DNA of 64,000 nucleotides from JACCTU01 sp963769665 (lineage in GTDB: Bacteria; Actinomycetota; Thermoleophilia; Gaiellales; Gaiellaceae). Where the stretch lies: NCBI GenBank assembly GCA_963769665.1, contig CAVYMQ010000002.1, positions 372,001-436,000 on the forward strand. Reading direction: 5' to 3'. Made by a program: the position numbers and the translations under genes. Positions 7,920 through 14,473 of the stretch are shown here, piece by piece (the first letter of the stretch is position 1; every line of letters begins with the position of its first letter). The notes under the pieces were generated by a model. The model did not search any database. It saw only the letters and a program-made list of their open reading frames with translations, and was not told the DNA's origin.

Positions 7920-8077
7920 TGCTCGAAGAAGCGCTCGTGATACGGCAGCTTCTCGAGCAGATCCTTCACCTGTCGCAGGATGTCGGCCTCGTCGTGGCCG
8001 AAATCGTCCAGGTACGAGTGAAGTGCGCTGCGGACGAGCTTCAGCTCGTCGTCGTTCAGCTCGATCGTGTGTTGCAC
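7916..8077 (-). CDS. 53-residue acidic helical protein, unknown function
   Basis: A small gene with GTG start at 8077, preceded on its strand by GAGAGGAG at good spacing. The product opens MQHTIELNDDELKLVRSAL and continues with acidic amphipathic helices ending KLPYHERFFEQ. The strand-then-helix opening (IELNDDELKLVRSAL) is common in small regulatory or antitoxin-like proteins, but no partner toxin is evident. It is GTGA-overlapped with the YdhR-like gene downstream and starts 29 bp after the carboxylase beta stop, so it probably belongs to that operon. Confidence 0.6.
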   Translation of the reverse strand: MQHTIELNDDELKLVRSALHSYLDDFGHDEADILRQVKDLLEKLPYHERFFEQ

Positions 8078-8106
8078 GAGTCCGCTCCTCTCGATTCGTA
8101 GCCCAT

Positions 8107-9669
8107 CTACATCCGGAAGATGCCGAACGTCGTCTCAGGGATCGGCGCGTTCAACGCGGCCGAGAGTCCGAGCGCCAGGACCCGACGGGTGTCGAGCGGG
8201 TCGATGATCCCGTCGTCCCAGAGGCGTGCGGTCGAGTAGTACGCGTTCCCTTCGCGCTCGTACTTCTCGCGGATCTCGTCCGGGTCGGCGTCGCCGACCA
8301 TCGAGAGCACGGTCGCGGCCTGCTCGCCGCCCATCACCGAGATGCGCGCATTCGGCCACATCCAGAGCTGCCGCGGCTCGTACGCGCGGCCGCACATCGC
8401 GTAGTTGCCGGCGCCGAACGAGCCGCCGATCACGACGGTGAACTTCGGCACCTGCGCGTTCGCGACCGCCATCACCATCTTCGCTCCGTCGCGCGCGATC
8501 CCGCCCTCCTCGTACTCCTTGCCGACCATGAAGCCGGTGATGTTCTGCAGGAAGACGAGTGGCACTCGGCGCTTGGCGCACAACTCGACGAAGTGGGCGC
8601 CCTTCTGCGCGGACTCGGCGAAGAGCACGCCGTTGTTGCCGACGATCCCGACGGGGAAGCCCTCGATCCGCGCGAACCCGCAGACGAGCGTCTCGCCGTA
8701 GAGCTCCTTGAACTCGGCGAAGCGCGAACCGTCGACGATGCGCGCGATGATCGCGCGCGGATCGACCTGCGTGCGGTGGTCGTCGGGGATGAGCCCGTAG
8801 AGCTCCTGCACGTTCGCGGCGGGCGGCTCGGGCTCCGCGACGTCCCACGGCGGCGCCGGCTTCGCCGTGTGCAGGTTGCGCACGATCTGGCGCACGAGAG
8901 CAAGGGCGTGTTCGTCGCTCGTCGCGTAGTGGTCGGCGACGCCCGAGCGGCGTGCGTGCACGTCCGCGCCGCCGAGCTCCTCTGCGGTGACGTCCTGCCC
9001 CGTCGCCGCCTTCACGAGCGGGGGTCCCCCGATGAAGATCGTCCCGGTGCCGCGCACGATGATCGTCTCGTCGCTCATCGCGGGCACGTATGCACCACCC
9101 GCGGTGCACGAGCCCATCACCGAGGCGATCTGAGGGATCCCCGCGGCGGAGAGGTTCGCCTGGTTGAAGAAGATCCGCCCGAAGTGGTCGCGGTCGGGGA
9201 AGACCTCGTCCTGCAGCGGCAGAAACGCGCCGCCGGAGTCGACGAGGTAGATGCACGGCAGCCGGTTCTGCCCGGCGACCTCCTGGGCGCGCAGGTGCTT
9301 CTTGACAGTCAACGGGAAGTAGGAGCCGCCCTTCACGGTCGCGTCGTTCGCGACGATCACGCAGTCGCGGCCCTCGATCACCCCGATCCCCGTGACGATG
9401 CCGGCGCTCGGCGCCTGGTCGTCGTACAGCTCCCACGCAGCGAGCGCGTTCAGCTCGAGGAAGGCCGTGTCGGGATCGAGGAGCCGGTCGATGCGCTCGC
9501 GCGCGGTCAGCTTGCCGCGGGAGCGGTGCCGCTCGACTGCTTTCTCGCCACCACCCTGTGCGACCCGGGCCGTGCGCTCGCGGAGCTCCGTGACGAGCAC
9601 GGCCATCCGGGCCTTGCGCCGGTCGAAGTCAGCCGACTCGCGCTCGACCTGCGAGCTCAGCACCGCCAT
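8107..9669 (-). CDS. mccB: methylcrotonyl-CoA carboxylase beta subunit (carboxyltransferase)
   Basis: A 520-residue carboxyltransferase. The N-terminal half contains GKLTARERIDRLLDP and GGSYFPLTVKKHLRAQE; the middle has GSCTAGGAYVPAMSDE; the C-terminal half has ITGFMVGKEYEEGGIARDGAKMV and NARISVMGGEQAA. The GKEYE..GI and SVMGGEQAA forms are characteristic of methylcrotonyl-CoA (or geranyl-CoA) carboxylase rather than propionyl-CoA carboxylase. Together with the alpha subunit at 2204-3820 it would carboxylate 3-methylcrotonyl-CoA in leucine degradation. The ATG at 9669 lies inside the 3' end of a response regulator gene (41-nt overlap). The subunits are separated by about 4 kb, unlike compact liu operons. 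Confidence 0.9.
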   Translation of the reverse strand: MAVLSSQVERESADFDRRKARMAVLVTELRERTARVAQGGGEKAVERHRSRGKLTARERIDRLLDPDTAFLELNALAAWELYDDQAPSAGIVTGIGVIEGRDCVIVANDATVKGGSYFPLTVKKHLRAQEVAGQNRLPCIYLVDSGGAFLPLQDEVFPDRDHFGRIFFNQANLSAAGIPQIASVMGSCTAGGAYVPAMSDETIIVRGTGTIFIGGPPLVKAATGQDVTAEELGGADVHARRSGVADHYATSDEHALALVRQIVRNLHTAKPAPPWDVAEPEPPAANVQELYGLIPDDHRTQVDPRAIIARIVDGSRFAEFKELYGETLVCGFARIEGFPVGIVGNNGVLFAESAQKGAHFVELCAKRRVPLVFLQNITGFMVGKEYEEGGIARDGAKMVMAVANAQVPKFTVVIGGSFGAGNYAMCGRAYEPRQLWMWPNARISVMGGEQAATVLSMVGDADPDEIREKYEREGNAYYSTARLWDDGIIDPLDTRRVLALGLSAALNAPIPETTFGIFRM

Positions 9670-10057
9670 CGCCGGTGAGCCTAGCGGGCGCTTCGGCCGC
9701 TGCGAGCAGGGCGGGGAGGAGCCCGTTGACGATCCGATCCTTCGTCAGGTAGCCCTTTGCGCCGGCGGCGTGAGCCGCGTCGGCGAGCTTCGGATCATCC
9801 GACGCGCTCAGCACGACCACCGGGATCCCGAGCCCAAGCTCGCGCAGCCGGCGCGTGGCGCCGATCCCGTCGAGGTGCGGCATCTCGACGTCCATCAGGA
9901 CGACGTCCGGCGAGAGGGTGACTGCGAGCCCGACGGCCTCGAGACCGTCCTCGGCGATCCCGACGACCTCGACTCCGGGGGTGCCGGCCAGGAGCGCTTC
10001 GAGGGTCTTCGCGAACAGCGAATGGTCGTCCGCGATCAACACGCGCACCGTGCCCAC
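9629..10057 (-). CDS. stand-alone response regulator receiver domain
   Basis: A receiver-only protein of about 142 residues: acidic pair IADDHSLFAK, phosphorylation aspartate in VVLMDVEMPHLDG, the switch serine in VVVLSASDD and the conserved lysine in GAKGYLTKD. This is the NarL/LuxR-family type of receiver, but there is no HTH output domain: after the receiver only a short tail (APARLTGDGGAELAG) remains. The start is uncertain among several in-frame GTGs (10048, 10057, 10066). Its 3' end overlaps the MCC beta start by 41 nt. No histidine kinase is nearby. It may be a truncated regulator or a genuine single-domain relay. Confidence 0.75.
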   Translation of the reverse strand: MGTVRVLIADDHSLFAKTLEALLAGTPGVEVVGIAEDGLEAVGLAVTLSPDVVLMDVEMPHLDGIGATRRLRELGLGIPVVVLSASDDPKLADAAHAAGAKGYLTKDRIVNGLLPALLAAAEAPARLTGDGGAELAGRARVG

Positions 10058-10088
10058 CGTGGACACAACGACGCGAGGACCGGATCGG

Positions 10089-11408
10089 TTACGGGCGCCG
10101 GGCGAACACGGCCCCGGCCCTCGCGCCGCCGGTGCCGACCTGAAGTGTGCAGGCGGGCCGAGTGCCGCGGCAGGCGCCGCTCCAGCGGACGAACCGCCAG
10201 CCCTTCGCCGCCTTCGCGCGGAGCACGGCCCGCGTCCCCTCGACCCGCTGCAACGAGCACGACCGGGAGCAGACCACGTCGGAGCTCGAGACCGTCCCGC
10301 GCCCGGTGATCTGGAGCGTGAGCCGACGGAGCGGCCGGAAGACGACGCCGGCCGCCGTCGCGGCGCCGAGATCGATGACGCAGAACGAGTCCGTCTTCCC
10401 CGCGCACGCGCCGGTCCAGGAGGCAAACCCGAAGCCGGGCGTCGCTTCCGCGACCAGCTCCAACGACGTTCCTGCGTTCCATTCGCTGGTACACGACGCT
10501 TCGCACTCCTGGTGGTCGTCGCCGCTCGAGACGATCCCCGAGCCGGAGACACCCAAGCTCAGCTGCACCTGCGCCGATGCGTCCAAGAGCCAGCGGGAGT
10601 CCTGGATGTCGAACCACGTCCCGGTGTGCCCGTAGTAGTCGTCGCGGTTGACGTCGAGGGTCGACTCGTCGAGGAGACCGCCGCGATAGAACGGCGCCAG
10701 GATGTCGACCGAGCTGTCGCAGGGGTGCCCGTCGTCGCCCGGGCACGGGTGAGGGGCTCCGAGCGGGAGCGCGCCGAGCTCGTGCAGCAGTTCATGCGCA
10801 GCGACGTCCGCCAAGCCGCCGCCGTTGCCGATCGACAGGTCGCAGCTCGAACGGAGGTACACGATCGCGTACGAGCGTCGTCCGCCGGTCAATGCGCTGC
10901 CGGAGCCTGTCCCGCAGATCCTGTCGTCCGCAACCGGCCCGTCGTAGAAGACGAGGTACTTCTTGCTCGGGGCGGCGAAGACGAAGGGCTCGCCCCCAAG
11001 CTGTGTCGCGATGCGCTGGAAGCGGTCGAGGGTCGCAACGTAGACCGAGGCGGGGTCCGGGAGGCGGGCATAGCTCAGATCGAGCTTTCCGAAGCGGCTC
11101 TCGCAGCCGGGGAAGTCGAACAGGTCGAAGCGTGGGGCGCGCGTCGGGTCCTCGCGACGCCACCACGCGTCGATCGCGGCGACGTCGGTCGCGATCGGCG
11201 AGGCGAGCCCCGCGAAGCGGTCCGGCCCGTCGGCCGGGAGGGCGTAGATCACGTGGATCTGCTCGCCGCCCATGCGGTCGTGCACGCGGTCCGACTGGGC
11301 GAGATCGTTCCCGCACCAGCGCAGCGGGGCGACCGCCGCGGGGGCGGTCGGCACGAGGAGGAGCGCAGCGACCGCGACGGCCGCGCCGAGGATGACGCGC
11401 ACCTCCAC
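10089..11408 (-). CDS. secreted metalloprotease-like protein with two C-terminal beta-repeat domains
   Basis: About 439 residues. A signal peptide (VILGAAVAVAALLLVPTAPAAVA) is followed by a domain with VAAHELLHELGAL, the HExxH zinc-protease motif, near mid-protein and many cysteines (GCESRF, DRICGTG, PCPGDDGHPCD). The C-terminus holds two tandem ~75-residue repeats (LSLGVSGSGIVSS... FGFASWTGAC and LTLQITGRGTVSS... WRFVRWSGAC), the pattern of InlB-B-repeat/divergent cell-surface repeats. Probably extracellular. GTG at 11408 (or 11402) puts the signal peptide at the N-terminus. Whether it is proteolytically active is unproven; I cannot place a clear third metal ligand. Confidence 0.75.
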   Translation of the reverse strand: MEVRVILGAAVAVAALLLVPTAPAAVAPLRWCGNDLAQSDRVHDRMGGEQIHVIYALPADGPDRFAGLASPIATDVAAIDAWWRREDPTRAPRFDLFDFPGCESRFGKLDLSYARLPDPASVYVATLDRFQRIATQLGGEPFVFAAPSKKYLVFYDGPVADDRICGTGSGSALTGGRRSYAIVYLRSSCDLSIGNGGGLADVAAHELLHELGALPLGAPHPCPGDDGHPCDSSVDILAPFYRGGLLDESTLDVNRDDYYGHTGTWFDIQDSRWLLDASAQVQLSLGVSGSGIVSSGDDHQECEASCTSEWNAGTSLELVAEATPGFGFASWTGACAGKTDSFCVIDLGAATAAGVVFRPLRRLTLQITGRGTVSSSDVVCSRSCSLQRVEGTRAVLRAKAAKGWRFVRWSGACRGTRPACTLQVGTGGARAGAVFARRP

Positions 11409-11438
11409 AGCGTGACACAGGTTCGCGACAATGACACC

Positions 11439-12125
11439 ATGGCGGACGAGGTCGACCGGCTCTACAAGCTGCCGCTGGAGGAGTTCACCGCTGCGCGGAA
11501 CGAGCTCGCCAAGCGGCTCGGCGACGCGTCGGTCAAGCAGCTGAAAAAGCCGACGGTGCCAGCCTGGACGGTGAACCAGCTCGCGCACACGCGCGAGGTG
11601 GACATCCGTCGCCTGCTCCGAGCAGGGGAGCAGCTCGAGCAGGCTCAGAAGAAGGCCGTCGAGGGAGGCGACCAGAAGGCGTTCGGGCGCGCGCGGGACG
11701 CCGAGCGCGACGCGCTGCGCAGGCTGCGCTCGCAGGCCGCCGACCTGCTCGAGGCCGGCGGTCACCCCGCGAACGACTCGACGCTCGAGCGCGTCGCGAG
11801 CACGCTGCGCGCGGGCTCCGCGACGGAGGAGGGGAGAGCGCTTCTGCGCGAGGGACGCCTGAGCGAGGAGCTCGAGCCGCAGGGCTTCGGCGCTCTGGCC
11901 GGCGTTAAGCCCGCAGCTCCGAAAGATCGGAAGAAGAAGCCCCCGGACACGAGCCGCGCGCGCAAGGCCCGCGAAGACGCCGACACGGCGACCGCCGCAG
12001 CCGAGGCCGTCGCCGCGCGGGCACGCGAAGCGGAGCGCGAGCTCGACGAGCTTCGCCGTGCCGCCAAGCGCGCGGCCGAGAAGGCCGAGCGCCTGCGGAC
12101 GAAGGCCGACGAGCTCGAGGAGTAG
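11439..12125 (+). CDS. coiled-coil protein of unknown function
   Basis: A 228-residue soluble protein starting ATG at 11439 (MADEVDRLYKLPLEEFTAARNELAKRL). The N-terminal ~60 residues have a recognisable pattern including KKPTVPAWTVNQLA; the rest is charged helix, with a strongly predicted coiled coil over roughly residues 165-228 made of Ala/Glu/Arg heptads (REAERELDELRRAAKRAAEKAERL). A lysine/proline-rich hinge (APKDRKKKPPD) separates the halves. It is divergent from the secreted metalloprotease-like gene (30-bp gap) and followed by a strong hairpin element. I recall similar hypothetical proteins in high-GC actinobacteria but no function. Confidence 0.7.
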   Translation: MADEVDRLYKLPLEEFTAARNELAKRLGDASVKQLKKPTVPAWTVNQLAHTREVDIRRLLRAGEQLEQAQKKAVEGGDQKAFGRARDAERDALRRLRSQAADLLEAGGHPANDSTLERVASTLRAGSATEEGRALLREGRLSEELEPQGFGALAGVKPAAPKDRKKKPPDTSRARKAREDADTATAAAEAVAARAREAERELDELRRAAKRAAEKAERLRTKADELEE

Positions 12126-12127
12126 AA

Positions 12128-12203
12128 CCCCTCTGCGGCGCAAGAGAAAGGCCCGGCAGAAGGTCCGGGCCAGGCCTCTTCTGTTAGCCGCACCGCAGAG
12201 GGG
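12128..12203. other. structured intergenic element: 11-bp closing stem enclosing a second hairpin
   Basis: Begins 2 nt after a stop codon. The outer arms CCCCTCTGCGG (12128-12138) and CCGCAGAGGGG (12193-12203) pair perfectly. Inside, AAGAG/CTCTT (12142-12146 with 12176-12180) and GGCCCGG/CCGGGCC (12150-12156 with 12165-12171) stack with an 8-nt loop CAGAAGGT and a small internal loop. There is no terminal T-run. It could be a factor-independent transcript end, a 3' mRNA stabiliser or a small structured RNA. It does not match the SRP RNA core on either strand. Confidence 0.6.
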
Positions 12204-12344
12204 CGCCGCGCCATGCTAGCGGGGCCAGGCGGAGTTTCACGTCGAGCCTCTAGCTCGACCCGGCCCGGAGCGGCTCTTGGGGCATGCTTGCACTCGTGCT
12301 CCGGCGACGCCTGACGATCCCCTCCCGTCCCGAGCCCACCTGAC

Positions 12345-12803
12345 GTGCGGATCTACGTCGCGGGCGCTCTCTTCTCCGAGGCCGAGCGGGCGTGGCTCGA
12401 CGGACTTGCAGCGAGGCTTCGCGGCGAGGGCTTCGAGTGCTTCGTGCCGCACGAGCAGTTCGGTGAGCCGACGGAGCTCACGCCCGCCGACGTGTACCGC
12501 GTCGACGCCGAGGGCGTGCGCTCCGCGGACGTGCTGCTCGCCTGCCTCGACGGCCCGAGCATCGACGACGGCACGGCCTGCGAGATCGGGATGTTCGCCG
12601 AGCTCGTCGCACGCGACGAGACGCGGTACCGCGGGATCATCGGCCTCGTCACGGACCTGCGCCTCGTGCGACGGAGGGGAACTGCGGCCGGAGACGGGAT
12701 GAACCTCCTCGTCGCCGGGGCTATCGAGTCCTGCGGACGCATCTGCTGGTCGGTCGACGAGGCGGTCGAGGCGCTGCAGGAGCTCGAGTCGCAGCCCCGC
12801 TGA
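12345..12803 (+). CDS. nucleoside 2-deoxyribosyltransferase family protein
   Basis: A 152-residue protein with the nucleoside 2-deoxyribosyltransferase (NDT/DNPH1) Rossmann-like fold. MRIYVAGALFSEAERAW is the typical N-terminus (I-Y-V-A-G-A-L-F), then SADVLLACLDGPSIDDGTACEIG, in which the D-G-x-x-x-D-D-G-T-A-x-E-I-G block carries the catalytic glutamate. It probably cleaves or transfers the N-glycosidic bond of deoxynucleosides or deoxynucleotides in salvage. GTG start at 12345 is set by the motif. An S4-domain RNA-binding gene follows 18 bp downstream. Confidence 0.8.
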   Translation: MRIYVAGALFSEAERAWLDGLAARLRGEGFECFVPHEQFGEPTELTPADVYRVDAEGVRSADVLLACLDGPSIDDGTACEIGMFAELVARDETRYRGIIGLVTDLRLVRRRGTAAGDGMNLLVAGAIESCGRICWSVDEAVEALQELESQPR

Positions 12804-12821
12804 CTGCGATCATGCGGCCGG

Positions 12822-13211
12822 ATGGACCACGTGCGGATCGACAAGTGGCTCTGGGCAGCGCGGTTCTTCAAGACCCGGGGCGCAGCCACGGAGGCGGTGC
12901 TCGGAGGTCGAGTGCAGCTGAACGGGACACGCGTGAAGCCCGCAAGGGAGGTGCGCGTCGCAGACACGCTCGAGATCCGCCGCGGTCTCACGCAGTGGAC
13001 GGTCGTGGTCGCCGGCCTCGCCGAGAGGCGGGGCTCGGCAGAGGTTGCCGCGGGCCTGTACGACGAGACGCCCGAATCGGTCGCCGCGCGGAAGCAACGC
13101 GCCCTCGAGCGGCGGGTCGTCCGTCCTCTCGGAGCGGATCTCGGCGGCCGGCCGACAAAGCAGGACCGGCGCCGGCTGGACGCGCTCCGCCGCGCGAAGC
13201 GCGGACGCTAG
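12822..13211 (+). CDS. S4-domain RNA-binding protein, Hsp15-like
   Basis: A 129-residue protein starting MDHVRIDKWLWAARFFKTRGAA, the exact style of Hsp15/HslR proteins, which bind free 50S subunits carrying stalled peptidyl-tRNA. The S4 domain spans residues 3-60 (VRIDKWLW... VLGGRVQLNGTRVKP). The remainder is a basic arginine-rich tail (KQRALERRV, KQDRRRLDALRRAKRGR), consistent with rRNA binding. ATG start. An intrinsic terminator follows at 13230-13258. Role by family knowledge: ribosome rescue or recycling. Confidence 0.85.
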   Translation: MDHVRIDKWLWAARFFKTRGAATEAVLGGRVQLNGTRVKPAREVRVADTLEIRRGLTQWTVVVAGLAERRGSAEVAAGLYDETPESVAARKQRALERRVVRPLGADLGGRPTKQDRRRLDALRRAKRGR

Positions 13212-13229
13212 CTCGCTGACCAAGTGACC

Positions 13230-13258
13230 GAGGCGCCCTCCGGTGCGCCTCTCTTTTT
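13230..13258 (+). terminator. intrinsic terminator after the S4-domain gene
   Basis: The stem GAGGCGC (13230-13236) pairs with GCGCCTC (13245-13251) around an 8-nt loop and is followed by a T-run within TCTTTTTGG. It lies 19 bp after the stop codon of the Hsp15-like gene. Confidence 0.8.
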
Positions 13259-13272
13259 GGCCGACTGTGCGA

Positions 13273-13345
13273 CAGGGGCGACAGGACTTGAACCTGCAAC
13301 CCCCGGTTTTGGAGACCGGTGCTCTACCAATTGAGCTACGCCCCT
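13273..13345 (-). tRNA. tRNA-Trp (CCA anticodon)
   Basis: Read on the minus strand, the acceptor AGGGGCG pairs with CGCCCCT, with discriminator G at 13273. The D arm is GCTC...GAGC, the anticodon stem CCGGT/ACCGG holds loop CTCCAAA with anticodon CCA, and the T arm is GCAGGTTCAAGTCCTGT. 73 nt; CCA is not clearly encoded. All four stems form without mismatch problems. Confidence 0.95.
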
Positions 13346-13395
13346 AGGTTGCCGGCTCAGTGTAGACGCGGCCCTGGCGGCGCTACGCTCGGCGC

Positions 13396-13560
13396 GTGTC
13401 GCAGCGGCGCGCCCTCGGTGTTCTCTTCCTCGTGTTGACCCTAGGGCTCGCTGGGATCGCGGTCGCTGCCTTCCGCTCGGAGGTCTGGCCGATCGCCTTT
13501 GCTGCGGCCGTTCTGTCGGGCTGGCTCGCCACGATGGCCCTCCGCGGCCTGACGCGCTGA
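13396..13560 (+). CDS. 54-residue two-helix membrane protein
   Basis: A small ORF with GTG start at 13396. It begins with a basic stretch (MSQRRALGV), then a hydrophobic helix (LFLVLTLGLAGIAVAAF), a short loop (RSEVWP) and a second helix (IAFAAAVLSGWLATMAL) ending RGLTR. Positive ends and two evenly sized hydrophobic segments suggest a real inner-membrane hairpin. It lies between tRNA-Trp and the WhiG/FliA-type sigma gene 33 bp downstream. Function unknown. tRNA-Trp is often near secE, but this protein does not look like SecE. Confidence 0.6.
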   Translation: MSQRRALGVLFLVLTLGLAGIAVAAFRSEVWPIAFAAAVLSGWLATMALRGLTR

Positions 13561-13593
13561 GGAATCCTCCGCTTCGCGCCGTATTCTCCACGT

Positions 13594-14406
13594 ATGGCCG
13601 AGGCGAGGGAGACCAAGAAGGAGACCAAGGAAGACACCGGCACGCTCTGGCGGCAGTACGTCCGGACGAAGGACCAGGCGGTTCGCGACCGTCTGATCCT
13701 CACCTACGCACCGCTCGTCAAGTACGTCGCCGGCCGGCTCGGGTCCGGCCTGCCCGCGCACGTCGACGAAGGCGATCTGACCTCGTACGGCCTGCTCGGC
13801 CTGATCGGCGCGATCGAGCGCTTCGACCCCGACCGCGACATCAAGTTTGAGACGTACGCGATCGCGCGGATCAAGGGCTCGATCATTGACGAGCTTCGCG
13901 CGATGGACTGGGTGCCGCGTTCCGTGCGCGCCCGCGCGCGCGACATCGAGCGCGCGATCGCCGAGCTCGAGGCGAAGCTCGGTCGCGCACCGAACGACGA
14001 GGAGATCGCCGGCAAGCTCGGGCTGACCCAGGACGAGCTCGACGACAGCCTCACCGAGATCTCACGCTCCTCGATCGCCGCGCTCGACGAGCTCTGGACG
14101 GTGCAGGGCGGCACCGGCGACCAGGTCGCCCTGATCGACACGATCGAGGACACGCAGGGGCCGGCGCCGACGACGGCGCTCGACCGCTCCGAGATGAAGG
14201 AGATGATCGCCGACTCGATCTCGCGCCTGCCCGAGCGCGAGAAGCTCGTGATCACCCTCTACTACTACGAGGAGCTCACGCTCAGGGAGATCGGCGAGGT
14301 GCTCGGGGTGACCGAGTCGCGCGTCTCACAGCTGCACACGAAGGCGATCCTGCGCCTGAAGGCGCGCATCGCCGGCGGGCCCGGGCGGCCGTTCCTGAAC
14401 GACTGA
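13594..14406 (+). CDS. RNA polymerase sigma factor, FliA/WhiG (sigma-28) family
   Basis: A 270-residue group 3 sigma factor. Region 1.2/2 contains LILTYAPLVKYVAGRL and GDLTSYGLLGLIGAIERFDP, followed by KFETYAIARIKGSIIDELRAMDWVPRSVR, the hallmark of FliA/WhiG factors. Region 3 covers about 115-180 and region 4 has the HTH LTLREIGEVLGVTESRVSQLHTKAI. The short charged N-terminus (EARETKKETKEDTG) is atypical but harmless. No flagellar genes are in the window, so a WhiG-like developmental or general role is as likely as motility. ATG start at 13594. Confidence 0.92.
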   Translation: MAEARETKKETKEDTGTLWRQYVRTKDQAVRDRLILTYAPLVKYVAGRLGSGLPAHVDEGDLTSYGLLGLIGAIERFDPDRDIKFETYAIARIKGSIIDELRAMDWVPRSVRARARDIERAIAELEAKLGRAPNDEEIAGKLGLTQDELDDSLTEISRSSIAALDELWTVQGGTGDQVALIDTIEDTQGPAPTTALDRSEMKEMIADSISRLPEREKLVITLYYYEELTLREIGEVLGVTESRVSQLHTKAILRLKARIAGGPGRPFLND

Positions 14407-14473
14407 CCTCCCTCGAAAGGGGCGGTAGGATCGGCGACCAGGGACCCTTTTCGACCGAGGAGGAACCAGCCGC

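Noticed and set aside
12128..12203. SRP (4.5S) RNA
   Set aside because: The rod shape is suggestive, but the conserved GGAA-capped core with its AGCAGCC side is absent on both strands.
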